64,000 nt of DNA from Pseudomonas segetis (GTDB taxonomy: Bacteria; Pseudomonadota; Gammaproteobacteria; Pseudomonadales; Pseudomonadaceae). A program made the translations under genes and the position numbers. Below the pieces are notes generated by a model. That model worked only from the letters and a program-made list of their open reading frames with translations. It was not told where the DNA came from and did no database searches. Below, piece by piece: positions 48,593 to 59,701 of the stretch (the stretch's first letter is position 1; each line of letters starts with the position of its first letter). The stretch lies in NCBI RefSeq assembly GCF_900188155.1, contig NZ_FZOG01000002.1, positions 1,007,845-1,071,844 of the forward strand, written 5' to 3'.

Positions 48593-49768
48593 ATGAACTC
48601 TCTGCCGCAGCGCCACGTGATCTTGGCCCTACTCGCTGGCGCAAGCGCGCTGGTGGTCGTCCATGGATTGGGCCGCTTTGCCTACACGCCATTGCTGCCC
48701 TACCTGATCAGCGATGGCTTGCTGACGCTTGAACAAGGTGCCAGGGTCGCAACCTGGAATTATATTGGCTACCTGATCGGCGCCTTGCTCGCGCTGGTTC
48801 TGCATGCGCCATCACGCATGCGTATCGCCCTGCCCCTGGCACTGCTGGCCAATGCCCTGCTGACGCTGGCACAAGTCTATGCAAGCTCGGTTGAAAGCCT
48901 GACCTGGTTGCGCCTGGCCAATGGCATCAGTAACGGCGTAGTGTTTGTCCAGGCCCCGGCCTTGGTCCTCGAATGGCTCGCACAGCACCAGCGTACCCGG
49001 CTCAGCGGCCTGATCTACCTGGGCCTGGGTGGCGGCCTGCTGCTTTCAAGCGCAACAGTGACCTGGCCACACGCCTGGCTGAGCGGTCCGGATCGCTGGT
49101 GGCCAATGGCAATATTGAGCCTGCCGCTGGCGCTATTGAGCATTGGCTTGCTGAGCCGTCTTAAACTGCACGAGCCCGCAGTAAAGGTCCAACAGCACTC
49201 TAGCTCCAGCCTGTTCGACCGGGCGAGCACACCGCTGTTTCTCGCCTATACCGGCGCAGGGCTGGGCTACATCCTGCCAATGACGTTTTTACCCTCCCTG
49301 GCCAAGGAACAACTGGCGCCGGGCGATCCACTGGTCAACGGCGCATGGTTGTGGACGGCAAGCGCCAGCCTCATATCTATTGCCTTGTGGAATAGCCTGG
49401 GCGCACGCATTGGTGATCGCCGAGCCTTGCTGTGCAACTACGCCGCGCAAGGACTGGGGGCCGCAGCGCCAATGCTCTGGCCTGGCTCTGTGGGCATACT
49501 GCTTTGCGCTGTGTTAGTCGGCGGCGGCTTTATCGGTACCGTCTTCCTGACCCAACGCCTGGCCCGGCAGCTTCACCCGCACCAGGGGCCTCGCTTGTCT
49601 GCAGCGCTTATTGCCTTGTATGGCGCCAGCCAGTTACTTGGTCCCTGGCTGGCAGAGCAAGCGTTGCAGATGGGCGCCACGCTCACCCAATGCTTTGCCA
49701 TTGGCGCGGCTGCTCTGTTCTGGGGGCTGTGCTGGACATTTGCGATTCCAGGCCGCCAAACAGCCTAG
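48593..49768 (+). CDS. YbfB/YjiJ family MFS transporter
   Basis: A 391-residue, 12-helix inner membrane transporter of the YbfB/YjiJ branch of the major facilitator superfamily. Features include VVVHGLGRFAYTPLLPYLI in helix 1 and its loop, WNYIGYLIGALLALV, and GISNGVVFVQAPALVLEW. The middle of the protein has the usual cytoplasmic loop (SRLKLHEPAVKVQQHSS) before helix 7. Substrate unknown. No clear ribosome site precedes the ATG, so the message may be nearly leaderless or poorly translated. The gene stands alone, with two inverted repeats in its upstream region. Confidence 0.85.
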   Translation: MNSLPQRHVILALLAGASALVVVHGLGRFAYTPLLPYLISDGLLTLEQGARVATWNYIGYLIGALLALVLHAPSRMRIALPLALLANALLTLAQVYASSVESLTWLRLANGISNGVVFVQAPALVLEWLAQHQRTRLSGLIYLGLGGGLLLSSATVTWPHAWLSGPDRWWPMAILSLPLALLSIGLLSRLKLHEPAVKVQQHSSSSLFDRASTPLFLAYTGAGLGYILPMTFLPSLAKEQLAPGDPLVNGAWLWTASASLISIALWNSLGARIGDRRALLCNYAAQGLGAAAPMLWPGSVGILLCAVLVGGGFIGTVFLTQRLARQLHPHQGPRLSAALIALYGASQLLGPWLAEQALQMGATLTQCFAIGAAALFWGLCWTFAIPGRQTA

Positions 49769-49908
49769 GCAAACGCGAAGGCAACAAGCGATCTAGATTG
49801 CCATATGCCCGAACAATCAAGCATGTAGAGCTTTATCACGCCAATGGATAATGCTGGGCAGTGCCGTGGCGCCTGCCTAGACTCGGCGCGACAAACAGGA
49901 GGCCTACC

Positions 49909-51711
49909 ATGTCCGAGACTCTGCTTAACGCCCGCAACCTTGCGTTCGAACTTTACGAAGTGCTCGATGCCCAGGCATTGACCCAACGCGAGCGCTTTGC
50001 CGAGCACAGCCGTGAAACATTCGACGCGGCAATCGATACGGCCCGCAGCATCGCAGAAAACCTGTTTGCTCCGCATAACCGCAAGAATGATGAGAATGAG
50101 CCTGAATACATAGATGGCGCAGCCAAGCTGATCCCGGAAATCAAACCGGCGGTCGATGCCTTCCTTGAGGCTGGATTTCTCAACGCCACCCGCGAGTTTG
50201 ACGTCGGTGGCATGCAGTTGCCCAACCTGCTATCCCAGGCCTGCTTTGCCCATTTCCAGTCTGCCAATATCGCCACATCGTCCTACGCGATGCTGACCAT
50301 GGGTGCTGCCAACCTGATCGAAGCCTTCGGCGACGAGGCGCAGAAGAAGCGTTTCCTAGCCCCCATGATTGAAGGGCGCTTTTTCGGCACCATGGCCCTG
50401 ACCGAGCCCCATGCCGGCTCCTCGCTTTCAGACATCCGCACCCGTGCCGAACCGGCCGCAGATGGCAGCTACCGGCTCAAGGGCAACAAGATATTCATTT
50501 CTGGCGGCGATCATCCCTTGTCAGAAAATATCGTGCACATGGTGTTGGCCAAGCTTCCCGACGCGCCCCCCGGCGTGAAAGGGATTTCACTGTTTATCGT
50601 GCCCAAGTTCCTGGTTAACGACGACGGCTCGCTCGGCAAGCGCAATGATGTATTGCTGGCAGGGTTGTTCCACAAGATGGGCTGGCGCGGCACCACCTCA
50701 ACTGCACTCAACTTCGGCGATAATGGCGACTGTGTCGGCTATTTGGTGGGCAAGCCACACCATGGCCTTAGCTACATGTTCCAAATGATGAATGAGGCGC
50801 GGATTGGCGTCGGCATGGGCGCGGTCATGCTCGGCTACGCGGGGTATCTGTACTCGCTGGAGTATGCCCGGCAACGCCCGCAAGGGCGCCTGCCGGATGG
50901 CAAGGACCCCGCCTCATCACAGGTCGCAATCATTGAGCATGCAGACGTACGCCGCATGCTGCTGACCCAAAAAGCTTACGTCGAGGGTGCTTTCGACCTG
51001 GGCCTGTACGCTGCCCGGCTATTCGATGACACCCAGACGCTGGAAACCGAAGAGCAACGCGGCGCCGCCCTGGAGCTGCTGGACCTGCTGACGCCGATTG
51101 TCAAGTCATGGCCATCGCAGTATTGCCTCAAGGCCAACGAGCTGGCGATCCAGATCCTCGGCGGCCACGGTTACACCCGTGAATATCCGGTGGAACAGTA
51201 TTACCGTGACAATCGCCTCAATCCGATTCACGAAGGCACCCATGGCATTCAGTCACTCGACCTGCTGGGCCGCAAGGTCTCGATGAATCAGGGCGCAGCG
51301 CTCAAACAGTTGGTCAAGCTGATCCAGCAATGTTGTGAGCGCGCCAGCGCCTACGAGTCGCTGAACAGCCTACGCCTGCCCCTCGAGCAATTGCTGGCAA
51401 GGCTGTCCAAGGTGACCCTGGGGCTGCTCGGCGACCTGATGACCGGCAAGGTTAACCAAGGCCTGGCAAACTCGGCCCTGTACCTGAACGTATTCGGCCA
51501 TGCAGTCATCGGCTGGCGCTGGCTTGAGCAAGCCATACGCGCCGAGCAAGGGCTGGCAAAAGGCAATAGCGCGGACCAGGACTTCTATCAGGGCAAGCTG
51601 CAAGCCGCCCGCTACTTCCTCACCTGGGAAGTGCCGAGTTGCCAGCATGAACTGGACATACTCGAAAGCCGCGACGATACCTGCCTGAAGATGCAAGACA
51701 ACTGGTTCTGA
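49909..51711 (+). CDS. Acyl-CoA dehydrogenase, 600-residue type
   Basis: A 600-residue acyl-CoA dehydrogenase of the long form with a C-terminal extension, as found in fatty acid beta-oxidation. Motifs: FFGTMALTEPHAGSSLSDIR, KGNKIFISGGDHPLSENIVH, FHKMGWRGTTS, ILGGHGYTREYPVEQYYRD and IHEGTHGIQS, with the catalytic Glu present. The ATG at 49909 has an AGGAGG site; an upstream open extension to 49861 is rejected. It probably handles medium- to long-chain acyl-CoA; the exact chain length cannot be told. Followed by a terminator hairpin at 51721. Confidence 0.93.
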   Translation: MSETLLNARNLAFELYEVLDAQALTQRERFAEHSRETFDAAIDTARSIAENLFAPHNRKNDENEPEYIDGAAKLIPEIKPAVDAFLEAGFLNATREFDVGGMQLPNLLSQACFAHFQSANIATSSYAMLTMGAANLIEAFGDEAQKKRFLAPMIEGRFFGTMALTEPHAGSSLSDIRTRAEPAADGSYRLKGNKIFISGGDHPLSENIVHMVLAKLPDAPPGVKGISLFIVPKFLVNDDGSLGKRNDVLLAGLFHKMGWRGTTSTALNFGDNGDCVGYLVGKPHHGLSYMFQMMNEARIGVGMGAVMLGYAGYLYSLEYARQRPQGRLPDGKDPASSQVAIIEHADVRRMLLTQKAYVEGAFDLGLYAARLFDDTQTLETEEQRGAALELLDLLTPIVKSWPSQYCLKANELAIQILGGHGYTREYPVEQYYRDNRLNPIHEGTHGIQSLDLLGRKVSMNQGAALKQLVKLIQQCCERASAYESLNSLRLPLEQLLARLSKVTLGLLGDLMTGKVNQGLANSALYLNVFGHAVIGWRWLEQAIRAEQGLAKGNSADQDFYQGKLQAARYFLTWEVPSCQHELDILESRDDTCLKMQDNWF

Positions 51712-51720
51712 CCGACCCCA

Positions 51721-51756
51721 CCTTGCACATGCAATGTGTGCAAGGGGATCTTTTCT
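51721..51756 (+). terminator. Terminator after acyl-CoA dehydrogenase
   Basis: CCTTGCACA (51721-51729) pairs with TGTGCAAGG (51737-51745) around a seven-base loop, followed by an imperfect T-rich stretch to about 51756. It begins 10 bases after the stop codon. Confidence 0.75.
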
Positions 51757-51923
51757 TCACCGCGCGCGTCACAGATACCTGGCTGGCCCAGGTAAATCCC
51801 CCTGCCAAGCCTCACACATATAACGCCATGTGTTTTTTTAACCACGCGTCAAACTCACAGGTTATTATCTGTGGCACGTGCCATGCATAGGCGCCCAGCC
51901 AGTCGATAAAGGAGAGTGCCGCT

Positions 51924-53669
51924 TTGGATGCCAGTACCATCAACAGTCTGTTCTTGATCGGTGCGTTGCTGGTAGCCATGAGCATCCTGGTGAGTGCGTT
52001 TGGCTCGCGTTTCGGCATCCCGATTCTGGTTATATTCCTCGCCGTGGGCATGCTTGCAGGCGTCGACGGTCCTGGCGGCATAAGCTTCTCCAATTACCCG
52101 CTGGCCTATCTGGTCGGCAACCTCGCGCTGGCCATTATTTTGCTCGATGGCGGAATGCGAACCCGGGTTTCAAGCTTTCGTGTAGCCCTTTGGCCATCAC
52201 TCTCGATGGCCACGGTCGGCGTCATGATTACCGCCGGGCTCACCGGCGTGGCAGCTGCATGGCTATTCAAGCTGAGCTGGATGGAAGGCCTGCTTATTGG
52301 CGCGATCGTCGGTTCAACCGATGCCGCCGCCGTATTCAGCTTGCTGGGCGGGCGAGGCTTGAACGAACGGGTAAGCTCGACCCTGGAGATTGAGTCGGGC
52401 AGCAACGACCCGATGGCGGTATTCCTGACCGTGACCCTGATTGCCATGCTGCAAGCAGGACAAACCGGGTTCAGCTGGGACCTGCTGATCCATCTCGGAC
52501 TGCAGTTTGGCCTTGGGGCATTTCTCGGCCTGGTCGGGGGCTGGCTGCTGTTGAACCTGATCAACCGCATCACCCTGGCCAATGGCCTGTATCCGTTGCT
52601 GGTGGTCAGCGGCGGTCTGATCATCTTTGCCATCACCAACGCCCTGGGCGGCAGCGGTATCCTTGCGGTCTACCTCTGCGGCCTGTTGCTAGGCAACAAG
52701 GCTATCCGCTCGCGCCACGGCATCCTGCATATGCTCGACGGCCTGACATGGCTCGCGCAAATCGGCATGTTTCTGGTCCTTGGCTTGCTGGTAACACCCC
52801 ACGAGCTGCTGAAAATCGCACTCCCTGCACTGGGCTTGGCGCTGTGGATGATTTTTATCGCACGGCCACTTTCGGTCTACCTGGGATTATTGCCCTTCCA
52901 GGCCTTCCATGACCGGGAACGCGCATTTATTGCCTGGGTCGGCCTGCGCGGCGCGGTACCCATCATTCTTGCAGTATTCCCACTGATGGCCGGTCTGGAG
53001 AATGCCCAGCTGTTCTTCAACGTTGCATTCTTTATCGTCATCGTCTCGCTACTGCTCCAGGGCACCAGCTTGCCACTCGCGGCCAAGTTTCTCCGGGTTA
53101 CGGTACCGCCCGAGCCAGCGCCCTTTTCACGCTCGGGCCTGGAAATCCACCCGACCAGCCAGTGGGAACTGTTCGTCTACCGCCTCGGTGCCGAGAAATG
53201 GTGCATCGGCTCACCGCTGCGTGACCTGAAAATGCCTGAAGGCACCCGGGTTGCGGCACTGTTTCGCGGCAACGAACTACTCCATCCGTCGGGCAGCACC
53301 AAGCTGGATGCCGGTGACCTACTCTGCGTCATCGGCCACGCGCACGACCTGGAAGCACTAGGCAAACTGTTCAGCCAAGCCCCAAAACGCGGCCAGGACC
53401 TTCGTTTCTTCGGCGATTTTGTCCTCGAAGGCGACGCCGAGGTTGGCGCTGTTGCTGCTCTTTACGGCCTCAAGCTCAATGATTCCGAGGGCGATATGCT
53501 GCTCGGTCGTTTCATCGCCCATAAAATCGGCGGTGAACCAGTTATTGGCGATCAGGTCGAATGGCAAGGTTTAACCTGGACAGTCGCTGCTATGGAAGGC
53601 AACAAAATCCGTAAGGTTGGCGTTAAATTCCCTGAAGGCAGCCGCCCCGGCCCCGGTCTATTCCTCTAA
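51924..53669 (+). CDS. cvrA: Potassium/proton antiporter CvrA (NhaP2)
   Basis: A 581-residue CPA1-family K+(Na+)/H+ antiporter with about 12 membrane helices. The ion-binding region is [20 protein letters not shown] and [15 protein letters not shown]. Residues about 400-480 form a TrkA-C (RCK_C) ligand-binding domain ([20 protein letters not shown]), and a CorC/HlyC-like C-terminal domain follows ([20 protein letters not shown]). It starts with TTG at 51924 (DASTINSLF follows, matching the family N-terminus) behind an AAGGAGA site. It probably excretes K+ at low osmolarity; the downstream channel gene is a fitting partner. Confidence 0.93.
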   Translation: MDASTINSLFLIGALLVAMSILVSAFGSRFGIPILVIFLAVGMLAGVDGPGGISFSNYPLAYLVGNLALAIILLDGGMRTRVSSFRVALWPSLSMATVGVMITAGLTGVAAAWLFKLSWMEGLLIGAIVGSTDAAAVFSLLGGRGLNERVSSTLEIESGSNDPMAVFLTVTLIAMLQAGQTGFSWDLLIHLGLQFGLGAFLGLVGGWLLLNLINRITLANGLYPLLVVSGGLIIFAITNALGGSGILAVYLCGLLLGNKAIRSRHGILHMLDGLTWLAQIGMFLVLGLLVTPHELLKIALPALGLALWMIFIARPLSVYLGLLPFQAFHDRERAFIAWVGLRGAVPIILAVFPLMAGLENAQLFFNVAFFIVIVSLLLQGTSLPLAAKFLRVTVPPEPAPFSRSGLEIHPTSQWELFVYRLGAEKWCIGSPLRDLKMPEGTRVAALFRGNELLHPSGSTKLDAGDLLCVIGHAHDLEALGKLFSQAPKRGQDLRFFGDFVLEGDAEVGAVAALYGLKLNDSEGDMLLGRFIAHKIGGEPVIGDQVEWQGLTWTVAAMEGNKIRKVGVKFPEGSRPGPGLFL

Positions 53670-53702
53670 ACTCATTTAACTTCGAGCCGCCCGAACGCGA
53701 CC

Positions 53703-56700
53703 ATGCCCCCATTTCGTCATTTCATCGCCATCACTTTGTTCAGCCTTTTGCTGGGAAACTCCCTGGCATTCGCCGCTGCGCCGCCATCCTATGACGACGT
53801 ACAAAGCCAGCTGTCCTCACTGGCCGACAGCAAGCTGCCTGAAGCTGAACAAACCCAGCTAAAGCAAACCCTTGAGAAAACCCTCAGCCTGCTGCGCCTC
53901 AAAGCGCAAAGCGAGAAAAGCCTTGAGGATCTCAACAAGCAACTGGACGCAGCGCCCCGCTTGATCGGTGAGGCCCAGCGAGAGCTGGCACGTCTCAAGG
54001 CGAGCCAGCCGACACCGGTTGCCGAGCGTTATGGCAACAGAAAGGTGTCGGAACTTGAGCAAATGCTCAGCGACCGCAACAACCAGCTCAGCGATTGGCA
54101 AAAACAGATCATTGACGCCAACAGCCTGATCATCACCGCCCAGACACGCCCCGAACGAGCACAGGCGGAAATCAGCAGCAACCAGACCCGCACCCGCGAA
54201 ATCAGTGAAGCACTCAAGGCCGGCAAGCTGGCCGGCTCGCCACTGACCAGCGAAACCCGTGACCAGCTCAACGCCGAACTGGCTCAATTGAATGCACAGA
54301 CCCTGCTGCGCCGCCAGGAGCTGAGCGGCAACAGCCTGTTGCAAGACCTGGGCACCAGCCAACGTGCACTGCTGGATGAACGCATCAAGCGTCTTGAGCA
54401 GGAACTGATCAATCTCCAGCAACTGATCAACCAAAAACGACGCGAACAGTCCGAGATGACTGTTGCCGAGCAAGCCCAAAGCGCCGAAAAACTGGGCAAC
54501 AGCGGGCTGTTGAGCCGCGAAAGTGCGCTGAACGTCAAATACTCTGACTATTTGCTCAAGGCCACCAATCGCCTCAACCAGATCACCCAGAAAAACCTGC
54601 AGACCAAACAGCAACTGGACGCCCTGAACCAAAGCGATCAAGCACTGGATCAGCAGATCAGCGTGCTGCAGGGCAGTATTTTATTGTCGAAGATTCTCTA
54701 CCAGCAAAAGCAGGCCCTGCCGCAGCTGGATATCGACAAAGACTTGTCCAATGATATAGCCGACATTCGCCTCTACCAGTTTGAGCTCAACCAACAACGC
54801 GAGCTGGTGAGCAATCCCGAAACCTATATCGACAACCTGCTGCAAGCCCAGCCTGAAGACGAGGTGAGCCCGCAACTGCGCAAGGCCCTGCAGAATATCC
54901 TCGAAAGCCGCCGCGAATTGCTCGACCGGGTAAGTACCGAACTGGGTGCGCTACTCAATGAATCAATTACCCTGCAGCTCACCCAAAAGCAGCTGCAGAG
55001 CACTGCCAAGGCGCTGAGTGAAACACTCGACGAGCAGATGTTCTGGATCCCCAGCAATAAACCACTCAACCTGGAGTGGTTTAAAAGCGTCCCGGCCAAG
55101 CTCCAGCGCCAAATGGCCAACATGCCTTGGCTATCAAGCACCCGGGACTTCGGCGCCGGGTTGATAGGCGCACCCCTGCTGTTCTTGCCATTGCTGCTCC
55201 TGATTACCTTGCTGTTATGGCAACGTAATGCAATTACTCGCAAGCTGTCAGCCATTCACCTGGATATCGGCCACTACAAAAACGACAACCAGTTGCATAC
55301 GCCGATGGCGATCTTGCTGAATATCCTGCTGGCATTACCAGGCGGATTATTCCTGACGCTCTGCGGCTTCGCGCTGCAAATAGATGCCCGTGGACAGAAC
55401 GCCAGCCTCAGCTCAGCGTTCTTCAGCATGGCGCAAGCCTGGATGGTGCTGTACACCTGCTACCGAATTTTATCGCCCAGCGGTGTCGCTGAGCTGCATT
55501 TTCGCTGGTCACGCCCCCATGTCGCCTACTTGCGCCGCTACGTTCGGTATCTGGGCCTGATCGTTCTGACCCTGGTCGCCGTGGTAACCATTGCCGGGCA
55601 TCAACCCGCAGAGCTGGCCGACGACGTACTGGGCATAGCCACGTCCGTCACCTGCTATGCACTGATGGCCTGGCTGCTCAGTCGCGTGCTGTTGACCGGC
55701 CCTACCCGTGAAAACAGCTCCCTGTTCCGAACGGTCATGGCGGTTGCGATCTGCCTCTTGCCACTGGCACTGATCGTGATGGTCGCCATGGGCTACTTCT
55801 ACACCGCGATCAAGCTCACCGACCGTTTACTCTTTACCCTCGGCCTGATGATGATCGGCTTGATCGTCGAGGCGACCTTTGTTCGCGGCCTTTCGGTTGC
55901 GGCGCGCCGCCTCGCCTACCAGCGTGCCATCGCCAAACGCCAAGCGGCTCAGGCTGCCGAAGGGTCCGACACTGGCGAGGCGGTGATCGAAGAACCGACC
56001 CTGGATATCGATCAGGTTAACCAGCAGTCGCTGAGATTAGTGCGCCTGGCCTTGCTGGGCGTGTTTATCAGCCTGCTCTGGTTGATCTGGGCCGACCTGA
56101 TCTCGGTGTTTTCCTACCTCGATAACGTCACGCTGTACGAATATGTCAGTGGTACCGGAGCGATGGCCAGCATGGTGCCCATCAGCCTCAGTGACGTGCT
56201 CGGCGCATTGGTGATCGTCGGTATTACCATTGCCCTGGGGCGCAACCTGCCCGGTCTGCTTGAAGTATTGGTGCTGTCGCGCATGAAGCTCGCCCAGGGC
56301 AGCTCATACGCAACCACAACCCTGTTGTCCTACGCCATCGTCGCCATAGGTACTGTGACAACCCTCTCGACCCTGGGTGTGAGCTGGGACAAGTTGCAAT
56401 GGCTGGTTGCAGCGTTGTCTGTAGGCCTGGGTTTTGGCTTGCAGGAGATTTTCGCCAACTTTATTTCCGGCCTGATCATCCTGTTCGAGCGTCCGGTACG
56501 CATCGGCGATGTCGTGACCATAGGCAACCTCTCCGGCACGGTGAGCAAAATCCGCATTCGGGCAACCACCATTACCGATTTTGATCGTAAAGAAATCATT
56601 GTGCCGAACAAGACCTTCGTCACCGACCAGTTGGTCAACTGGTCGCTCAACGACACCATTACCCGCATCACCATCATGATCGGCCTGGCCTATGAGTCCG

Positions 56701-57101
56701 ACCTTGAGCTGGCGCGCAAGCTGATGATGCAGGCGGCCATGGAAAACCCGCGCGTATTGCGTGACCCCGAGCCGCTGCTGTTTTTCCTGACGATTGGCGC
56801 AAGCACCTTCAATTATGAATTGCGGGTGCACGTGCGTGATCTCGGTGACCGCAACGCCGCGACCGACGAGCTACTGACCCGCATTGCCATGAGCTTCCGC
56901 GAAAACAACATCGAGATGGCCTTCAACCAGCTGGATGTGATGGTCAAGAACCTCAACGGCGCCGAGCTGAACCTGAAGACCACCAGCCCGATCGTGGTGC
57001 AAAACAGCCCCCAGGCCGAACCGGAGGTAGAGTCTGAATCGGAAGATAAGACTCAGGTGACTCTGGCCAAGCCGACACCGCCTGCGGTCGACCCGAACTA
57101 A
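53703..57101 (+). CDS. Large MscS-type mechanosensitive channel (MscK/KefA-like)
   Basis: A 1132-residue channel. It has a signal peptide (RHFIAITLFSLLLGNSLAFA), a long periplasmic coiled-coil domain (about 25-480, rich in Gln, Leu, Asn and Glu), about 11 membrane helices, and a C-terminal MscS domain (about 880-1090). The pore and beta domain read GLGFGLQEIFANFISGLII and RPVRIGDVVTIGNLSGTVS. A charged tail of about 40 residues ends the protein. It should open on membrane tension to release solutes on osmotic downshock; MscK types also respond to K+. It starts 33 bases after cvrA, consistent with an operon of osmotic functions. Confidence 0.92.
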   Translation: MPPFRHFIAITLFSLLLGNSLAFAAAPPSYDDVQSQLSSLADSKLPEAEQTQLKQTLEKTLSLLRLKAQSEKSLEDLNKQLDAAPRLIGEAQRELARLKASQPTPVAERYGNRKVSELEQMLSDRNNQLSDWQKQIIDANSLIITAQTRPERAQAEISSNQTRTREISEALKAGKLAGSPLTSETRDQLNAELAQLNAQTLLRRQELSGNSLLQDLGTSQRALLDERIKRLEQELINLQQLINQKRREQSEMTVAEQAQSAEKLGNSGLLSRESALNVKYSDYLLKATNRLNQITQKNLQTKQQLDALNQSDQALDQQISVLQGSILLSKILYQQKQALPQLDIDKDLSNDIADIRLYQFELNQQRELVSNPETYIDNLLQAQPEDEVSPQLRKALQNILESRRELLDRVSTELGALLNESITLQLTQKQLQSTAKALSETLDEQMFWIPSNKPLNLEWFKSVPAKLQRQMANMPWLSSTRDFGAGLIGAPLLFLPLLLLITLLLWQRNAITRKLSAIHLDIGHYKNDNQLHTPMAILLNILLALPGGLFLTLCGFALQIDARGQNASLSSAFFSMAQAWMVLYTCYRILSPSGVAELHFRWSRPHVAYLRRYVRYLGLIVLTLVAVVTIAGHQPAELADDVLGIATSVTCYALMAWLLSRVLLTGPTRENSSLFRTVMAVAICLLPLALIVMVAMGYFYTAIKLTDRLLFTLGLMMIGLIVEATFVRGLSVAARRLAYQRAIAKRQAAQAAEGSDTGEAVIEEPTLDIDQVNQQSLRLVRLALLGVFISLLWLIWADLISVFSYLDNVTLYEYVSGTGAMASMVPISLSDVLGALVIVGITIALGRNLPGLLEVLVLSRMKLAQGSSYATTTLLSYAIVAIGTVTTLSTLGVSWDKLQWLVAALSVGLGFGLQEIFANFISGLIILFERPVRIGDVVTIGNLSGTVSKIRIRATTITDFDRKEIIVPNKTFVTDQLVNWSLNDTITRITIMIGLAYESDLELARKLMMQAAMENPRVLRDPEPLLFFLTIGASTFNYELRVHVRDLGDRNAATDELLTRIAMSFRENNIEMAFNQLDVMVKNLNGAELNLKTTSPIVVQNSPQAEPEVESESEDKTQVTLAKPTPPAVDPN

Positions 57102-57118
57102 GCATCGCGTTATTGTAG

Positions 57119-58639
<1,521 letters not shown>

Positions 58640-58653
58640 ACCAATGCGCCAGC

Positions 58654-59349
58654 CTACTCGCCAAGCAGCCAGTCGAGGCCCATCTCGACATGCAGCTCGG
58701 TACTGTCGAGCATCTCCAGCGTGGCCTGGCTGCCGTCAAGCAACAAACCGATCTCAGTGCAGCCCAGTATTGCGACCTCGGCGCCACGCTCACGCAATTG
58801 CGCCATGCATTTGAGGTAGTAGTCACGCGAGGCGGTCTCGAAGCGTCCCTGGCACAACTCGGCAAAAATCACCCGATCCACTTCTTCCACCTGGTCTTCA
58901 AGCGGGATCAGCACTTCGATAGCAAAACGCTCAGCCAGGCGTTGACGATAAAAATCCTCAAGCATGGTAAAGCGCGTCCCGAGCAAGGCAGCACGCTTGA
59001 TGCCACGCTGTTGCAGGGCTTGCCCCACAGCATCGCCTATATGCAACAGCGGGATATCCACAGCCGCCTCAATCGCGGGTGCAACCTTGTGCATGGTGTT
59101 GGTAGCAAGTAGCAAGGCAGTTGCGCCGGCGCCCTCCAAACGCTGGGCGATTTCAGCCAGAACCTGGCCCGCCGCATCCCAGTCGCCCTGCTGTTGCAGC
59201 GCTGCAATCTGCGCAAAATCAACCGAGTGAAGCAGCAGTGGCGCCGAATGCAGGCCGCCCAGGCGCTGGCGCACACCTTGATTAAGCAAACGGTAATAAC
59301 TGCTGGTCGACTCCCAGCTCATCCCTCCCAAAATACCCAGCTGACGCAT
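58654..59349 (-). CDS. Aspartate/glutamate racemase family protein (YgeA-like)
   Basis: A 231-residue cofactor-independent racemase. The start is MRQLGILGGMSWESTSSYYR, and the catalytic pair is Thr83 (ATNTMHK) and Cys197 (ILGCTEIG). These are the same residues, at the same numbers, as those I recall for the E. coli YgeA broad-specificity amino acid racemase, in which the first catalytic Cys is replaced by Thr. Loss of one Cys may favour one direction of proton transfer. The ATG is at 59349. Convergent with selO, 14 bases apart. Asp or Glu could be the substrate, but YgeA prefers other amino acids. Confidence 0.88.
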   Translation of the reverse strand: MRQLGILGGMSWESTSSYYRLLNQGVRQRLGGLHSAPLLLHSVDFAQIAALQQQGDWDAAGQVLAEIAQRLEGAGATALLLATNTMHKVAPAIEAAVDIPLLHIGDAVGQALQQRGIKRAALLGTRFTMLEDFYRQRLAERFAIEVLIPLEDQVEEVDRVIFAELCQGRFETASRDYYLKCMAQLRERGAEVAILGCTEIGLLLDGSQATLEMLDSTELHVEMGLDWLLGE

Positions 59350-59701
59350 TGCCTGCTCCTTATTAACTCAACTTGTAGGTGCCCTGCCGCCAGTGAACCA
59401 AGGCAGCGATCAGCAACTCGAAGCGCTGCAGGCTTACAGACTGCTTGCCGCTCTGCTCCCTACATTGCCCCGGATAATCGTTTTATCAGGAGCTTCGAGC
59501 CTACCGTGCATCAAGCGCAGCGCACAGTAACAGTGCTGAATGCGCTTAGCGGTACAGCTTATCTGTTAAACCGAAAAGGCATATAAACCTTCTCAAACAT
59601 TCTTAGACTCTCTAAGCAAACCCAACTATCTTGGCGACCTAGCGCAATCGGCAACATAACGCTTGATGCCTCACACGAGATTCAACGCTTAAAGGACACC
59701 C
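59350..59701. promoter_or_regulatory. 352-base divergent region between racemase and SLC13 permease
   Basis: No convincing gene. It carries an AT-richer stretch around 59560-59620 (AAAGGCATATAAACC) suited to a promoter, probably for the permease. No clear operator or hairpin found. Confidence 0.35.

Noticed and set aside
58654..59349. Missing first catalytic cysteine in the Asp/Glu racemase family protein
   Set aside because: Thr83 with Cys197 is the known arrangement of YgeA-type racemases, so this is not a defect.
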